NCBI GenBank assembly: GCA_021796275.1
Contig: JAJYOI010000012.1
Coordinates: forward strand, 1-49,678
DNA length: 49,678 bases
From: Bacteroidota bacterium
Lineage (GTDB): Bacteria > Bacteroidota > Ignavibacteria > UBA10030 > UBA8401
Direction: 5' to 3'
Shown: piece after piece, positions 1 through 6,967 of the stretch
Position numbering within the stretch: the stretch's first letter is position 1
Layout of the letters: every line of letters starts with the position of its first letter
Program-made: the position numbers and the translations under genes
Notes under the pieces: generated by a model
Told to the model about the DNA's origin: nothing
The model's input: only the letters and a program-made list of their open reading frames with translations
Database searches by the model: none

Positions 1-282
1 AACAGCATGGGTTCCATTGCCGCGCAAAAATGCTGGCGCGTTTTAAAGAATGCACAGACGGTCATTGCTATTGAAATGCTGACGGCGGCACAGGCGATTG
101 ATTTTCATGCGCCGCTGAAATGCGGAAAAGGAACCAGCGCGGCGTACAAAACTGTGCGCAAATATATTCCGCATTTGCATCGCGACCGCGTGCTGCATCA
201 AGATATTCAAGAAACGCTGGAGCTTATAAAATCGGAAGAACTGCTGGGGAATGTTCAAAAAGCGGTGGGAGCGTTGGAGTAG
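1..282 (+). CDS. hutH: Histidine ammonia-lyase, C-terminal fragment
   Basis: The reading frame is open from the first base and ends at TAG (280-282), so this is the last ~93 residues of a gene that begins before the window. The sequence starts NSMGSIAAQKCWRVLKNAQ and continues with IAIEMLTAAQAIDF. This matches the C-terminal helical region of aromatic amino acid lyases of the HutH type (usual form MGSxAARKxxxVLxN followed by AIELLCAAQALD). HutH deaminates histidine to urocanate, the first step of histidine degradation; the MIO cofactor motif (ASG) lies in the missing part. The end of the protein is the usual short helical tail. A tyrosine/phenylalanine lyase or aminomutase of the same fold cannot be excluded from this fragment. 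The ATG at position 7 is internal, not the start. Confidence 0.8.
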   Translation, partial: NSMGSIAAQKCWRVLKNAQTVIAIEMLTAAQAIDFHAPLKCGKGTSAAYKTVRKYIPHLHRDRVLHQDIQETLELIKSEELLGNVQKAVGALE

Positions 283-307
283 GAAGGAATTACTCGTAAG
301 AAAGGTT

Positions 308-1153
308 TTATTCAATAAAGCTATAGCTCACTAACTCTTTCCTAATAACTTGGTCAACTGATATCCGCGTGATGGAATCGTAGCCATACCAAACGTGTGC
401 GGTTCTTTTTGTTTCATAAAGGATTAAACCTACATTTGGCGTGTAGTATTCGTACTCAATTTGAAGTGTACTGTCTGGATCACTTAATTTTGTTATGACT
501 TCAAGTTTGTATGCTTCAAACGTTCCTGAAGCGATCGTTACTTTCTTTAATTCACTTACATGAACTGAAATCACTGCTGGACCAAAAATGCTTGGAAATT
601 GCAAACGCTCCCATGAGTCTCCTACAATCAGTGGAACTTTTAGCCACGGTGGTTTGGAACTAAGCAAGGTATCGCCAGGAGAGACTTCGATAATTTTTCC
701 TAAAAATTCAGCATAAACGTGATAATTTCTTTCAGCAACAGCCGATCCTTGATAATTGCGGTTATGGATAAATTCTGACAAAGCAAAGGAAAGATTGTAT
801 TCAGTTCCGGTTGAGACAATAGTTTTGTAAATCTGCCGCGGCGGAGGAAGTTCCCAACCTTCGTAGTAGGTGCTATCAATCATTGCAATGGTTTCTACTA
901 AACTGTCGCGGATAACAACGCCGCTGCTTATTTCATTTTGAGAAAAAGGAACTTTTGAAATAAGAGAATCAGGCGGAATAACTACCGGATCGCTGGTACC
1001 CGGCAGGAGCCACTTCTCTGTTTGAATGTAAGTCCTTTGAGTCCCGATGCCTCCAAGGTATGTGGAATTATCTTCAACCCCAGTGATATTTGAATTTTTC
1101 GCACATGAGAAAAAGACAAAGGAAATAAAAAGTATGACGATGTTTTTTCTCAT
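308..1153 (-). CDS. Hypothetical lipoprotein (281 aa)
   Basis: The N-terminus has two basic residues, a hydrophobic stretch and a lipobox-like FFSC with Cys17, so a secreted lipoprotein is likely. I do not recognise the rest. It is rich in beta-type sequence and aromatic residues, with no obvious catalytic motif. A Ser/Thr-rich stretch follows the Cys, as a lipoprotein linker would. Base composition is visibly richer in A+T than the downstream metabolic genes, like the other unknown secreted gene at 6189-6878. It is convergent with the hutH fragment (stop to stop 25 nt) and lies downstream of the ORF6N gene on the same strand. The ATG at 1153 gives a complete signal sequence. Function unknown. 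Confidence 0.7.
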   Translation of the reverse strand: MRKNIVILFISFVFFSCAKNSNITGVEDNSTYLGGIGTQRTYIQTEKWLLPGTSDPVVIPPDSLISKVPFSQNEISSGVVIRDSLVETIAMIDSTYYEGWELPPPRQIYKTIVSTGTEYNLSFALSEFIHNRNYQGSAVAERNYHVYAEFLGKIIEVSPGDTLLSSKPPWLKVPLIVGDSWERLQFPSIFGPAVISVHVSELKKVTIASGTFEAYKLEVITKLSDPDSTLQIEYEYYTPNVGLILYETKRTAHVWYGYDSITRISVDQVIRKELVSYSFIE

Positions 1154-1206
1154 AGAGTTTTATAGTGCATTAGAATGTGTATTCTACTTCAAAATTACTC
1201 CAGAAG

Positions 1207-1255
1207 AAAACTTTCCTCAAAACCTCACGCTGTTTTCCTCACGCACAACGTCAAT
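1207..1255 (-). repeat. Diverged copy of the HAD gene 3' end (left copy)
   Basis: Read on the minus strand, this stretch encodes I-D-V-V-R-E-E-N-S-V-R-F-stop (TGA at 1217-1219). That is almost the same as the last codons of the HAD phosphatase gene (IDIVRNENSVRF-stop at 1821-1859). About 38 of 49 aligned bases agree, and the similarity runs ~10 nt past the stop codon. Four of the codon differences are synonymous (the Arg, Val, Glu, Arg codons) and two change the residue. The copy overlaps the last bases of the ORF6N gene, whose stop is at 1251-1253. With the copy at 1811-1859 it brackets the ORF6N gene as a direct repeat 604 nt apart. Confidence 0.75.
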
Positions 1256-1808
1256 CTGATTTCTTTTTGCGTACGATGTATCGTGTCCTCGGCTCATCAA
1301 CGTGAAAACCGATTGGGCGTTTTGGTTTTTCCGGAGGGGTCAGCAATTGCCGTATCGCTTCAAAGACAACTTTGAATTGCTGGTCATACTTTTTCTCAAG
1401 AGCATCAAGTCTCCGCGACAACTCAGTATTGGTCGCGAGCATTTCCCGCAGATGAACAAATGTGCGGACAATCTGAACACTCGCTTGAACAGCTCTTGAA
1501 GAATTCAAAACATTGGCAAGCATCAGTGTGCCGTGTTCAGTGAATGCAAAGGGCAAATACGGAGAAAATTTGAGCTTAGCAAGGTGGTCGCAATTTGCGA
1601 CCACCTCCGCTTTTTCTTCCGAGGTAAGCTCAAACATAAAATCAGAAGGAAAGCGTTCAGCGTTGCGGCGTACCTGCTCTTTCAGACGTTTTGTGGTAAC
1701 GCCATAGATGGAAGCAAGATCGGCATCGAGCATCACTTTTTGTCCGCGCAAGAGAATGATGCTTCGTTCAATGCGCTCCGCTGGAATCAAAGAATCTTGC
1801 TTACCCAT
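1251..1808 (-). CDS. ORF6N domain protein
   Basis: 185 residues. The first ~90 match the ORF6N domain known from phage antirepressor-type and host regulatory proteins: IERSIILLRGQKVMLDADLA, then IYGVTTKRLKEQVRRN and ERFPSDFMFELT, then YLPFAFTEHGTLMLANVLNS. This domain is thought to bind DNA and usually sits at the N-terminus. The C-terminal part (about 100-160) looks like a coiled coil (LREMLATNTELSRRLDALEK) and ends in a basic KKK tail. Such stand-alone ORF6N genes are common as scattered accessory genes in Bacteroidota-type genomes; their role is not established. The start ATG at 1808 lies 12 nt after the HAD stop, with only a weak GA-rich upstream stretch. The gene is bracketed by two copies of the HAD 3' end, which suggests insertion or recombination. 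Confidence 0.85.
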   Translation of the reverse strand: MGKQDSLIPAERIERSIILLRGQKVMLDADLASIYGVTTKRLKEQVRRNAERFPSDFMFELTSEEKAEVVANCDHLAKLKFSPYLPFAFTEHGTLMLANVLNSSRAVQASVQIVRTFVHLREMLATNTELSRRLDALEKKYDQQFKVVFEAIRQLLTPPEKPKRPIGFHVDEPRTRYIVRKKKSD

Positions 1809-1810
1809 TT

Positions 1811-1859
1811 AACACTCTCTTCAAAATCTTACGCTGTTCTCATTCCGCACGATGTCAAT
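1811..1859 (-). repeat. HAD gene 3' end (right copy of the direct repeat)
   Basis: This is the resident copy: the last 12 codons and stop (TGA, 1821-1823) of the HAD phosphatase plus ~10 nt of trailer. It matches 1207-1255 at about 38 of 49 positions in the same orientation. The two copies flank the ORF6N gene. Similarity stops abruptly upstream of the shared Ile codon on the left side. Confidence 0.75.
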
Positions 1860-2510
1860 CAATTCGGAAATGTCATTGATTTCATAATCGGCATTTGATT
1901 CTACGGTGCCGAACGTATCGCCGTAGCGTGCGAAGACCGTTTTCATTCCGACATTTGCGGCGCCCACAACATCGCGCTCCGCCCAATCACCGACCATGAG
2001 CGCTTCGTGTCCTTCAACTTTCAGCAATTGCAAAGCGCGGCGGAACGGCGCTGCATTCGGTTTCCGTTCTCCGGTATCTTCAAATGTCACGACATGGTCA
2101 AAAATGTGGTGAAAATTCAGATACGTCAGACGAAGCCACGCTTCACGCGCCGGCGCATCGGAAACAACACCGAGCCGCAAGCCTAACTTCAGCAATTCCA
2201 TCAGCGTCATGTACACATGCGGGTACGGAACAAGTGCCGCTTCACGCGCACGTCGGTACGCGATAACTCCCGCCGAAAGAATTTTGAAATCTACTTTTTG
2301 AAATTCATCATAGAGCAATTGGTCGAAGACATTTTGGAATTCCATTCCGCGCTCTTTGTAAATCTCATCAATGCGTGTCTGAATATCGTCGCGCGAAAGT
2401 TTCAAGCCGGCATCCATCATTGCGTTGATGGCGGCATCAATCGCTTGCCGCTTCATCACCATAAAATCAACAAGTGTATTATCAAGATCAAAAATGACGG
2501 CTTTAATCAT
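1821..2510 (-). CDS. HAD-family hydrolase (phosphatase-like)
   Basis: 229 residues with the four HAD motifs in order. Motif I is DLDNT (nucleophile Asp8, Asp10). Motif II is the Ser of VVSDAP. Motif III is the Lys in GERKPN. Motif IV is VGDWAERDV. The helical cap between motifs I and II places it in subfamily I, near the phosphoglycolate phosphatase/YjjG-like group. It probably dephosphorylates a small metabolite, but the substrate cannot be read from the sequence. Its ATG overlaps the aroQ stop by 4 nt, so it is translationally coupled to aroQ. Its last codons exist in a second diverged copy past the next gene (1207-1255), so a tandem paralogue may once have stood there. Confidence 0.88.
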   Translation of the reverse strand: MIKAVIFDLDNTLVDFMVMKRQAIDAAINAMMDAGLKLSRDDIQTRIDEIYKERGMEFQNVFDQLLYDEFQKVDFKILSAGVIAYRRAREAALVPYPHVYMTLMELLKLGLRLGVVSDAPAREAWLRLTYLNFHHIFDHVVTFEDTGERKPNAAPFRRALQLLKVEGHEALMVGDWAERDVVGAANVGMKTVFARYGDTFGTVESNADYEINDISELIDIVRNENSVRF

Positions 2511-2971
2511 TCGGAATGTTTTTCCTTTGAGGTTTCTTCGATATTTTGCCGGGCATTCACAATCATGGTTACCGCCAAAAGATAGCCCGCCGAACCAAAG
2601 CCGGATACCTGCGCCTTACACACCGGCGCAATGACCGAATCGCGGCGGAATTCTTCCCGCAGATGAATGTTGGAAAGATGCACTTCGATCACAGGGATTG
2701 GCAGCGCCGCAACTGCATCACGAATGGCGTAGGAATAATGCGTAAAGGCTCCCGGATTAAACACAATGCCATCCTGCGTTCCATCAATCGCCGATTGAAG
2801 CGTATCAATAATTTCCCCTTCGTGGTTCGACTGAAAAAAGGTGAATTGAATTACCGGAAAATTTTTCGTCAACTCATCATAAATATCAGCGAGAGTTTGC
2901 GTACCATAAATATGTGGTTCGCGTTTGCCGAGAAGATTGAGATTCGGTCCGTTGATAACAAGAATATGCAT
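2507..2971 (-). CDS. aroQ: 3-dehydroquinate dehydratase, type II
   Basis: 154 residues. Catalyses reversible dehydration of 3-dehydroquinate to 3-dehydroshikimate in the shikimate pathway; the family forms a cytoplasmic dodecamer. Visible motifs are INGPNLNLLGKREPHIYG (Arg and the catalytic Tyr loop), QSNHEGE, NPGAFTHYS (binding Asn) and EVHLSNIHLREEFR (catalytic His region). Length is close to the family norm. I start at ATG 2971 because GGGAG lies 8 nt upstream; a longer frame opens with TTG at 2998, overlapping the previous stop, but adds nine residues the family lacks. A slightly long charged tail ends in KEKHSE. The gene sits between an unknown 86-residue protein and the HAD gene, all tightly spaced on the same strand. 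Confidence 0.95.
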   Translation of the reverse strand: MHILVINGPNLNLLGKREPHIYGTQTLADIYDELTKNFPVIQFTFFQSNHEGEIIDTLQSAIDGTQDGIVFNPGAFTHYSYAIRDAVAALPIPVIEVHLSNIHLREEFRRDSVIAPVCKAQVSGFGSAGYLLAVTMIVNARQNIEETSKEKHSE

Positions 2972-2994
2972 TTGCTCACTCCCAAAGGGGTTTT

Positions 2995-3255
2995 TCAACG
3001 CGTGCGGACAAGTTCGTCTTCGATGAACAACCGCACCGCCGGCTTGATGTAAATATTTTCGATACCAAGCTCGCCGAATGCTTGTGCAATAACGCCCGCC
3101 TTGCGGTTCTCGTTCAACTTTTTGTTCACTACAATAATTCTCTCATCGCGTAAGATACAGTATCCGCCATCGAAGTTTCCTTTTTCGTAACGGATACTTA
3201 CGCCAAGATCTTGCGCGACGATTTCCAATTCATCAAGTAATTCTTCGGGGGTCAT
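2995..3255 (-). CDS. Conserved-looking small protein of unknown function (86 aa)
   Basis: A small acidic protein starting at ATG 3255 and ending 23 nt before aroQ. It looks well folded: an N-terminal helix (PEELLDELEIVAQDLG), a beta-hairpin (SIRYEKGNFDGGYCILRDE) and strands (RIIVVNKKLNENRKAG). A GELGIENIYIKPAVR segment follows. No signal peptide or membrane segment is present, so it is probably cytoplasmic. I do not recognise a named family. Position directly upstream of aroQ and the HAD gene, with tight spacing, suggests co-transcription with them. No catalytic motif is evident. Confidence 0.75.
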   Translation of the reverse strand: MTPEELLDELEIVAQDLGVSIRYEKGNFDGGYCILRDERIIVVNKKLNENRKAGVIAQAFGELGIENIYIKPAVRLFIEDELVRTR

Positions 3256-3267
3256 ACGTGTGTAACT

Positions 3268-3819
3268 TCACACTCCTGTCGCTTTGGGCGCCATCTGAGA
3301 TTCGGCGCGGTTTTCAGTTTTCCTTAATGGTTTCCACACCGCCAAACCAATGATCGTGTAATACGACAGCAGCGCAATCAGCGGGACACCTGCAAGCGCG
3401 GCGATGCGATGAACGAATAATTGCCGAAGCTCCATCAAATCCGGATTTGTGAATAATTCAAGGAACGCCATCCTTCCATCAAGATAGAGCGTGTACATTT
3501 CAACCGGAGAAAACATAAAGAATAAAATTGCGCTCATCAACAGCCAGCCGTGCTTTTTCACTTCCAGCGATGTCGTGGCCATAAAAACAACTGCACTCAA
3601 AAATGTTACTGCGTACCCGCCGATGATAAGCAGCGAACTGTAACTGATAAGATGAAAAATTTCTCTTTCAAATTCTTTGTCAAGATTCGGAAGAAATTCC
3701 AGCACATGCGGCTGAAGCAATTCATAGCCAATGATCGCACGGATGTTGACGGCGCCTAACCACACAATGGCGCCTGCAATAAGAAACAACAATGAAATCC
3801 GGGTGCTTTGTTTTTCCAT
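3268..3819 (-). CDS. Predicted four-helix inner-membrane protein
   Basis: 183 residues with about four transmembrane segments, near residues 8-30, 58-82, 91-110 and 140-162. The loop between segments 1 and 2 is acidic (PNLDKEFEREIFHL), and the cytoplasmic tail is Lys/Arg-rich. There is no signature of a transporter or enzyme family that I can name. It starts at ATG 3819 and stops 12 nt before the 86-residue gene, so it may lead the aroQ/HAD transcription unit. A 6-bp-stem palindrome (3864-3879) separates it from the upstream CsgG/FlgT-like gene. Confidence 0.75.
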   Translation of the reverse strand: MEKQSTRISLLFLIAGAIVWLGAVNIRAIIGYELLQPHVLEFLPNLDKEFEREIFHLISYSSLLIIGGYAVTFLSAVVFMATTSLEVKKHGWLLMSAILFFMFSPVEMYTLYLDGRMAFLELFTNPDLMELRQLFVHRIAALAGVPLIALLSYYTIIGLAVWKPLRKTENRAESQMAPKATGV

Positions 3820-3863
3820 AAAGAAAAAATTAGGCTATTTTGAATTGATTTGCAAGAAGAGCC

Positions 3864-3879
3864 TGCCCCGAATGGGGCA
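3864..3879. repeat. Perfect palindrome TGCCCC-GAAT-GGGGCA
   Basis: A 6-bp GC-rich stem with a 4-nt loop lies seven bases past the stop of the 3887-4888 gene. No T-run follows on the minus strand, so it is not a classic terminator. It could stabilise an mRNA end or be one of the intergenic palindromes seen elsewhere in the window. Confidence 0.5.
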
Positions 3880-3886
3880 CACATGT

Positions 3887-4888
3887 TCATCGCACAACAG
3901 CCACAACCACTTCATCGTGCACTTGAACATTTCCCTTCACAACGGTTCCGAGCGACAAATGACCGGAACGAACTTCGCTGATCTTCACTTCACCGACAAC
4001 TTCGTCCTTGCGCATGACAGGAACACGATCGCCGACTTCAACACCATCATCAGAACCAACATTGAGAAACGCCGTATCATCATCCAGCACGATCACTTCT
4101 CCATGAATAATTTGCCGGCTGAGATGAAACGAAGTATCCTGCGGCGTCGAAACGCTTTCGGTTGACCTTCGTCCGGCCACATTAGGTTCTAAACGCGGGA
4201 CAGCCTGTCCGATCTTGGACGAAAAGTCTTCGGCACATTTTGCCATTGCTTCGCCAATGACAGTTTTATTGAACGCCTCGCTTCCGAATGTCAAATCGTC
4301 GAGCGCATAAAACTGATAGGTGCGATCCGTTTGCTTTCCCAGCAGCGTTATTCCAAGTGCGTGGTCCTTGACGACACCGGAAGCGTCTCCTTCACTGACA
4401 ATCGCATCTTTTTCACGCATGGGAAACTGGAAAACATCAAGAACGAGATAATGGAGATGCACTTCGCCGGAAAAAGCTTCGTATCCTGCAATCGTTTGCT
4501 CGGCAACATTGAATCGCGACACACTAAAGCCGTCGATTGTTGCTGTGATAACGTAGCGCGCATGAAAACGTTCTGCAAATTCTGTCAATTCGCCGGTTGA
4601 ACTTCTGCCGGATGCAGTGAGCCCTTTCCCTTCTGCAAATTGTTCTACTGCTGTCGGCGGGATTGTTGACGCACGGAATTTTTCCCTGCAATACAAAGCG
4701 AGGTACCGCGGTATTTCTTCAGAAATATTCCACTTGCCGCCGAATCCGGAATTATCGGTGAATGGCATGAATACAAGCACAGAATCGGACAGCGGCGAAT
4801 CAGCAATTCCACCGGAGGAATTGTTCTGGGAGACGACGTGTTGAGCCGACACAACGAACAACGCTAAGAGGATGAAACCTTTATTCAT
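3887..4888 (-). CDS. Secreted CsgG/FlgT-like protein
   Basis: 333 residues with a signal peptide (MNKGFILLALFVVSAQHVVS, cut near VSQ). Residues ~40-210 look like the CsgG/TolB-N type alpha-beta fold: a strand LVFMPFTDNSG, a helix PRYLALYCREKF, then ARYVITATIDGFSVSRF. Such folds in periplasmic proteins assemble amyloid or flagellar outer-membrane structures. The C-terminal ~80 residues (HGEVIVLDDDTAFLNVGSDD, then GVEVGDRVPVMRKDEVVGEV) resemble the FlgT C-terminal small barrel. So it may be a periplasmic or outer-membrane-associated assembly factor; no flagellar or curli genes are nearby, so the role is open. Its start overlaps the NamZ stop by 8 nt, indicating one operon with the muramidase. 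Confidence 0.65.
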   Translation of the reverse strand: MNKGFILLALFVVSAQHVVSQNNSSGGIADSPLSDSVLVFMPFTDNSGFGGKWNISEEIPRYLALYCREKFRASTIPPTAVEQFAEGKGLTASGRSSTGELTEFAERFHARYVITATIDGFSVSRFNVAEQTIAGYEAFSGEVHLHYLVLDVFQFPMREKDAIVSEGDASGVVKDHALGITLLGKQTDRTYQFYALDDLTFGSEAFNKTVIGEAMAKCAEDFSSKIGQAVPRLEPNVAGRRSTESVSTPQDTSFHLSRQIIHGEVIVLDDDTAFLNVGSDDGVEVGDRVPVMRKDEVVGEVKISEVRSGHLSLGTVVKGNVQVHDEVVVAVVR

Positions 4889-6143
4889 ACAACAAATATT
4901 TCTTTCGTTTCACTTTAAAGCTTTCACTACCGTTTTTCCATCCGGCGAGAATTTCTTTCACGGGAACATGATTCATGAGCGCATGGCGGACGGAATCTGT
5001 GCCCATCACTTTATCGAACATTGTCGGCCGGTCAGGATTTGATAACGCAAAAATATCTTTATCCGGGTACAATTGATACAACGCCTGAAGAATATAAAAC
5101 TGCGTTGCAACGAGATTTACTTTGTTGCGATCAAGAAAATAAATCTGAACGCCGTGCACTTGCTTTCCTTTCATGCCGCCGTAAAACGGAACGTATGTCA
5201 TCGGACGAAAGCGAAGTCCCGGCAGATTCATTTCATTCAATACGTCAGCCAATTTATTTTGTTCAATCCACGGAGTACCGAAAAGCTGAAACGGCATTGT
5301 GTAGCCGACACCGATATTCACCGCGTCAAGCTCACCTGTAATTCCCGTTGCTGCATAGTACAATGCCGTTTCGGCATTTGGAATATGCGGCGATGTCGGC
5401 ACCCACGGCAATCCGGTTTCATCCCACCACATCGAGCGCTTCCATCCGTTCATCTTCACAACGGTCAACTTGCATTTTTTTCCGCCTTCGAGCCAGCCTT
5501 CGTTATTGATCATCGTCGCAAGCTCGCCGCACGTCATGCCGTACACATACGGAATCGGAAACATGCCGACAAACGATCTAAATGTCGTGTCAAGCACATT
5601 ACCTTCAATTTTATCTCCGGTCAGCGGGTCAGGGCGATCAAGCACGATAAACTCAATATTATTTTCTGCTGCAGCTTCCATTCCGTACGCCATGGTATTG
5701 ATGAACGTATACGAGCGGGAACCGATATCCTGAATATCGTACACCAGCGCATCAATATTTTTCAACATCGCGGAAGTCGGTTTTTTGGTTTTGCCATAAA
5801 GCGAATAGACCGGCAAGCTTGTTGCAGAATCTACGTACGATTCGACTGTTGCACCGGCTTCTGCATCGCCGCGAACGCCGTGTTCAGGACCGAAAAGCGC
5901 AACGAGCTTCACGTCGTTTGCTCTTGCAAGAACGTCCACGGTAGATTCAAGCTGGCCAGTAACACCAGTCGGATTTGTGATAAGCCCGATTCGTTTTCCT
6001 TTAAGAATGTTGAAATGATTTTCCACGAGAACGTCAATTCCGGTTTTCACAACGGGCACATTTTGGGAAAAAACGATTGATGCGGAAAAAAGAAGAGCGC
6101 AAAAAATTGAGAGCGGTTTCATAGTGGAAAGTATCCTCATCAT
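4881..6143 (-). CDS. namZ: NamZ-type exo-beta-N-acetylmuramidase (DUF1343)
   Basis: About 420 residues. The body matches DUF1343 throughout: KTGIDVLVENHFNILKGKRI, LITNPTGVT, ALFGPEHGVRGDAEAGA, LYGKTKKPT, DALVYDIQDIGSRSYTFI, VLDRPDPL and TSPHIPNAETALYYAATG. Characterised members (NamZ) release terminal MurNAc from peptidoglycan fragments during wall recycling. A signal peptide (KPLSIFCALLFSASIVFSQ) puts it in the periplasm. The start is uncertain: ATGs occur at 6152, 6143, 6140 and 6122. I prefer 6143 because GAGG lies 9 nt upstream; at 6152 the GAGG would touch the ATG. The GAGG and first ATG form one arm of a perfect hairpin (6150-6166). No other recycling gene is seen nearby. Confidence 0.85.
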   Translation of the reverse strand: MMRILSTMKPLSIFCALLFSASIVFSQNVPVVKTGIDVLVENHFNILKGKRIGLITNPTGVTGQLESTVDVLARANDVKLVALFGPEHGVRGDAEAGATVESYVDSATSLPVYSLYGKTKKPTSAMLKNIDALVYDIQDIGSRSYTFINTMAYGMEAAAENNIEFIVLDRPDPLTGDKIEGNVLDTTFRSFVGMFPIPYVYGMTCGELATMINNEGWLEGGKKCKLTVVKMNGWKRSMWWDETGLPWVPTSPHIPNAETALYYAATGITGELDAVNIGVGYTMPFQLFGTPWIEQNKLADVLNEMNLPGLRFRPMTYVPFYGGMKGKQVHGVQIYFLDRNKVNLVATQFYILQALYQLYPDKDIFALSNPDRPTMFDKVMGTDSVRHALMNHVPVKEILAGWKNGSESFKVKRKKYLLYE

Positions 6144-6149
6144 TTTTAT

Positions 6150-6166
6150 CATCCTCGTAGAGGATG
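6150..6166 (-). promoter_or_regulatory. Hairpin masking the namZ ribosome-binding site
   Basis: CATCCTC-GTA-GAGGATG is a perfect 7-bp inverted repeat. On the mRNA strand its 3' arm is the GAGG Shine-Dalgarno plus the first ATG of namZ. Folding would hide the initiation region. Whether it regulates translation is inference. Confidence 0.4.
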
Positions 6167-6188
6167 AACAAGGTGTTATGGCTGTAAC

Positions 6189-6878
6189 CTATTTGCGTTC
6201 TAGGTATTCAACAGCAGTTCTGATTCGCGAAGCATTTATCGGTACAACAAATTGATAATAGTTAATATCAATAGCACTAGAACCAGTACGTATCACAAAG
6301 AAGTAAAAGTCATTGCCACGAAAATATTCTACAATTTTTGCTTTTTTATCCAAAAAGAAATGATGGTTACGAAGCATTTGAGTATTGTACCACCGGGTTG
6401 TGTCGAGTAGAATCTTCAGATAGTGCAGATTGTTTTCTAAATCGGAAATGACGATGTTTTTTGAGTTGTTGCCAAGAAAAAGATTCCCGTTTCGGAAAAA
6501 GAACCCAAATCTATCGAGATCGCTTGACGAAAACTCATAAGAAACATGATGTTTGTCTAAGTATTTCTCTGCTGAAAAGTTAGTCATCGTAGCCAGTGTG
6601 TCCCATTGCCCTTTTTCCGATGTATCCCTACAGACCATCGCACTCAAAAGAGATTTTTCTTTAGACAAATCGTTCTTCATCGAAAACTTACAAATGAAAA
6701 TCGAATCAGAATACTCATAATAGCCGCCTGGATAATTTCTCTTGATGAAAAAGCAAAAAAAACTTGAGTGATTATGTCCTATGAATATCAGACGTCCCCA
6801 ACTTGCTTGATCGGGTGTTGCAGAAATGTTCAATGTAAATAACAATGTGAGCGTTAGGACGCGCTTTATCAGTCTCAT
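6189..6878 (-). CDS. Hypothetical secreted protein (229 aa)
   Basis: Starts with a signal peptide (MRLIKRVLTLTLLFTLNISA, cut near ISA-TP). The rest is rich in Phe, Tyr and Asn and predicted mostly beta, e.g. FGFFFRNGNLFLGNNSKNIV and FYFFVIRTGSSAI. I recognise no family. It is noticeably richer in A+T than the genes on both sides, as is the unknown lipoprotein at 308-1153, which may indicate separate acquisition. It lies between gdhA and namZ on the same strand, separated from gdhA by 89 nt containing a 9-bp palindrome. Function unknown. Confidence 0.65.
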   Translation of the reverse strand: MRLIKRVLTLTLLFTLNISATPDQASWGRLIFIGHNHSSFFCFFIKRNYPGGYYEYSDSIFICKFSMKNDLSKEKSLLSAMVCRDTSEKGQWDTLATMTNFSAEKYLDKHHVSYEFSSSDLDRFGFFFRNGNLFLGNNSKNIVISDLENNLHYLKILLDTTRWYNTQMLRNHHFFLDKKAKIVEYFRGNDFYFFVIRTGSSAIDINYYQFVVPINASRIRTAVEYLERK

Positions 6879-6932
6879 AAATTTATACGTCTCACTCTCT
6901 TGCGGAAAGCGTACACGCCCCGATGATATGCA

Positions 6933-6957
6933 GTAGGACAGACATTATTGTCTGTCC
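6933..6957. repeat. Palindrome GGACAGACA-TTAT-TGTCTGTCC preceded by GTA
   Basis: A perfect 9-bp stem (6936-6944 with 6949-6957) and 4-nt loop, 10 nt past the gdhA stop. There is no T-run on the minus strand. The left edge reads GTAGGAC, like the GTAGGGAC edge of the palindrome at 22159-22186, so both may belong to one family of dispersed hairpins. Confidence 0.65.
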
Positions 6958-6967
6958 AATGCCTAAG

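Noticed and set aside
2507..2998. aroQ starting at TTG 2998
   Set aside because: ATG 2971 has a proper Shine-Dalgarno (GGGAG) and gives the family's normal N-terminus.
5073..6080. Long plus-strand open frame (335 codons) opposite namZ
   Set aside because: The minus strand encodes a full DUF1343 protein; the antisense product is rich in Cys, His and Arg with no domain and no ribosome-binding site.
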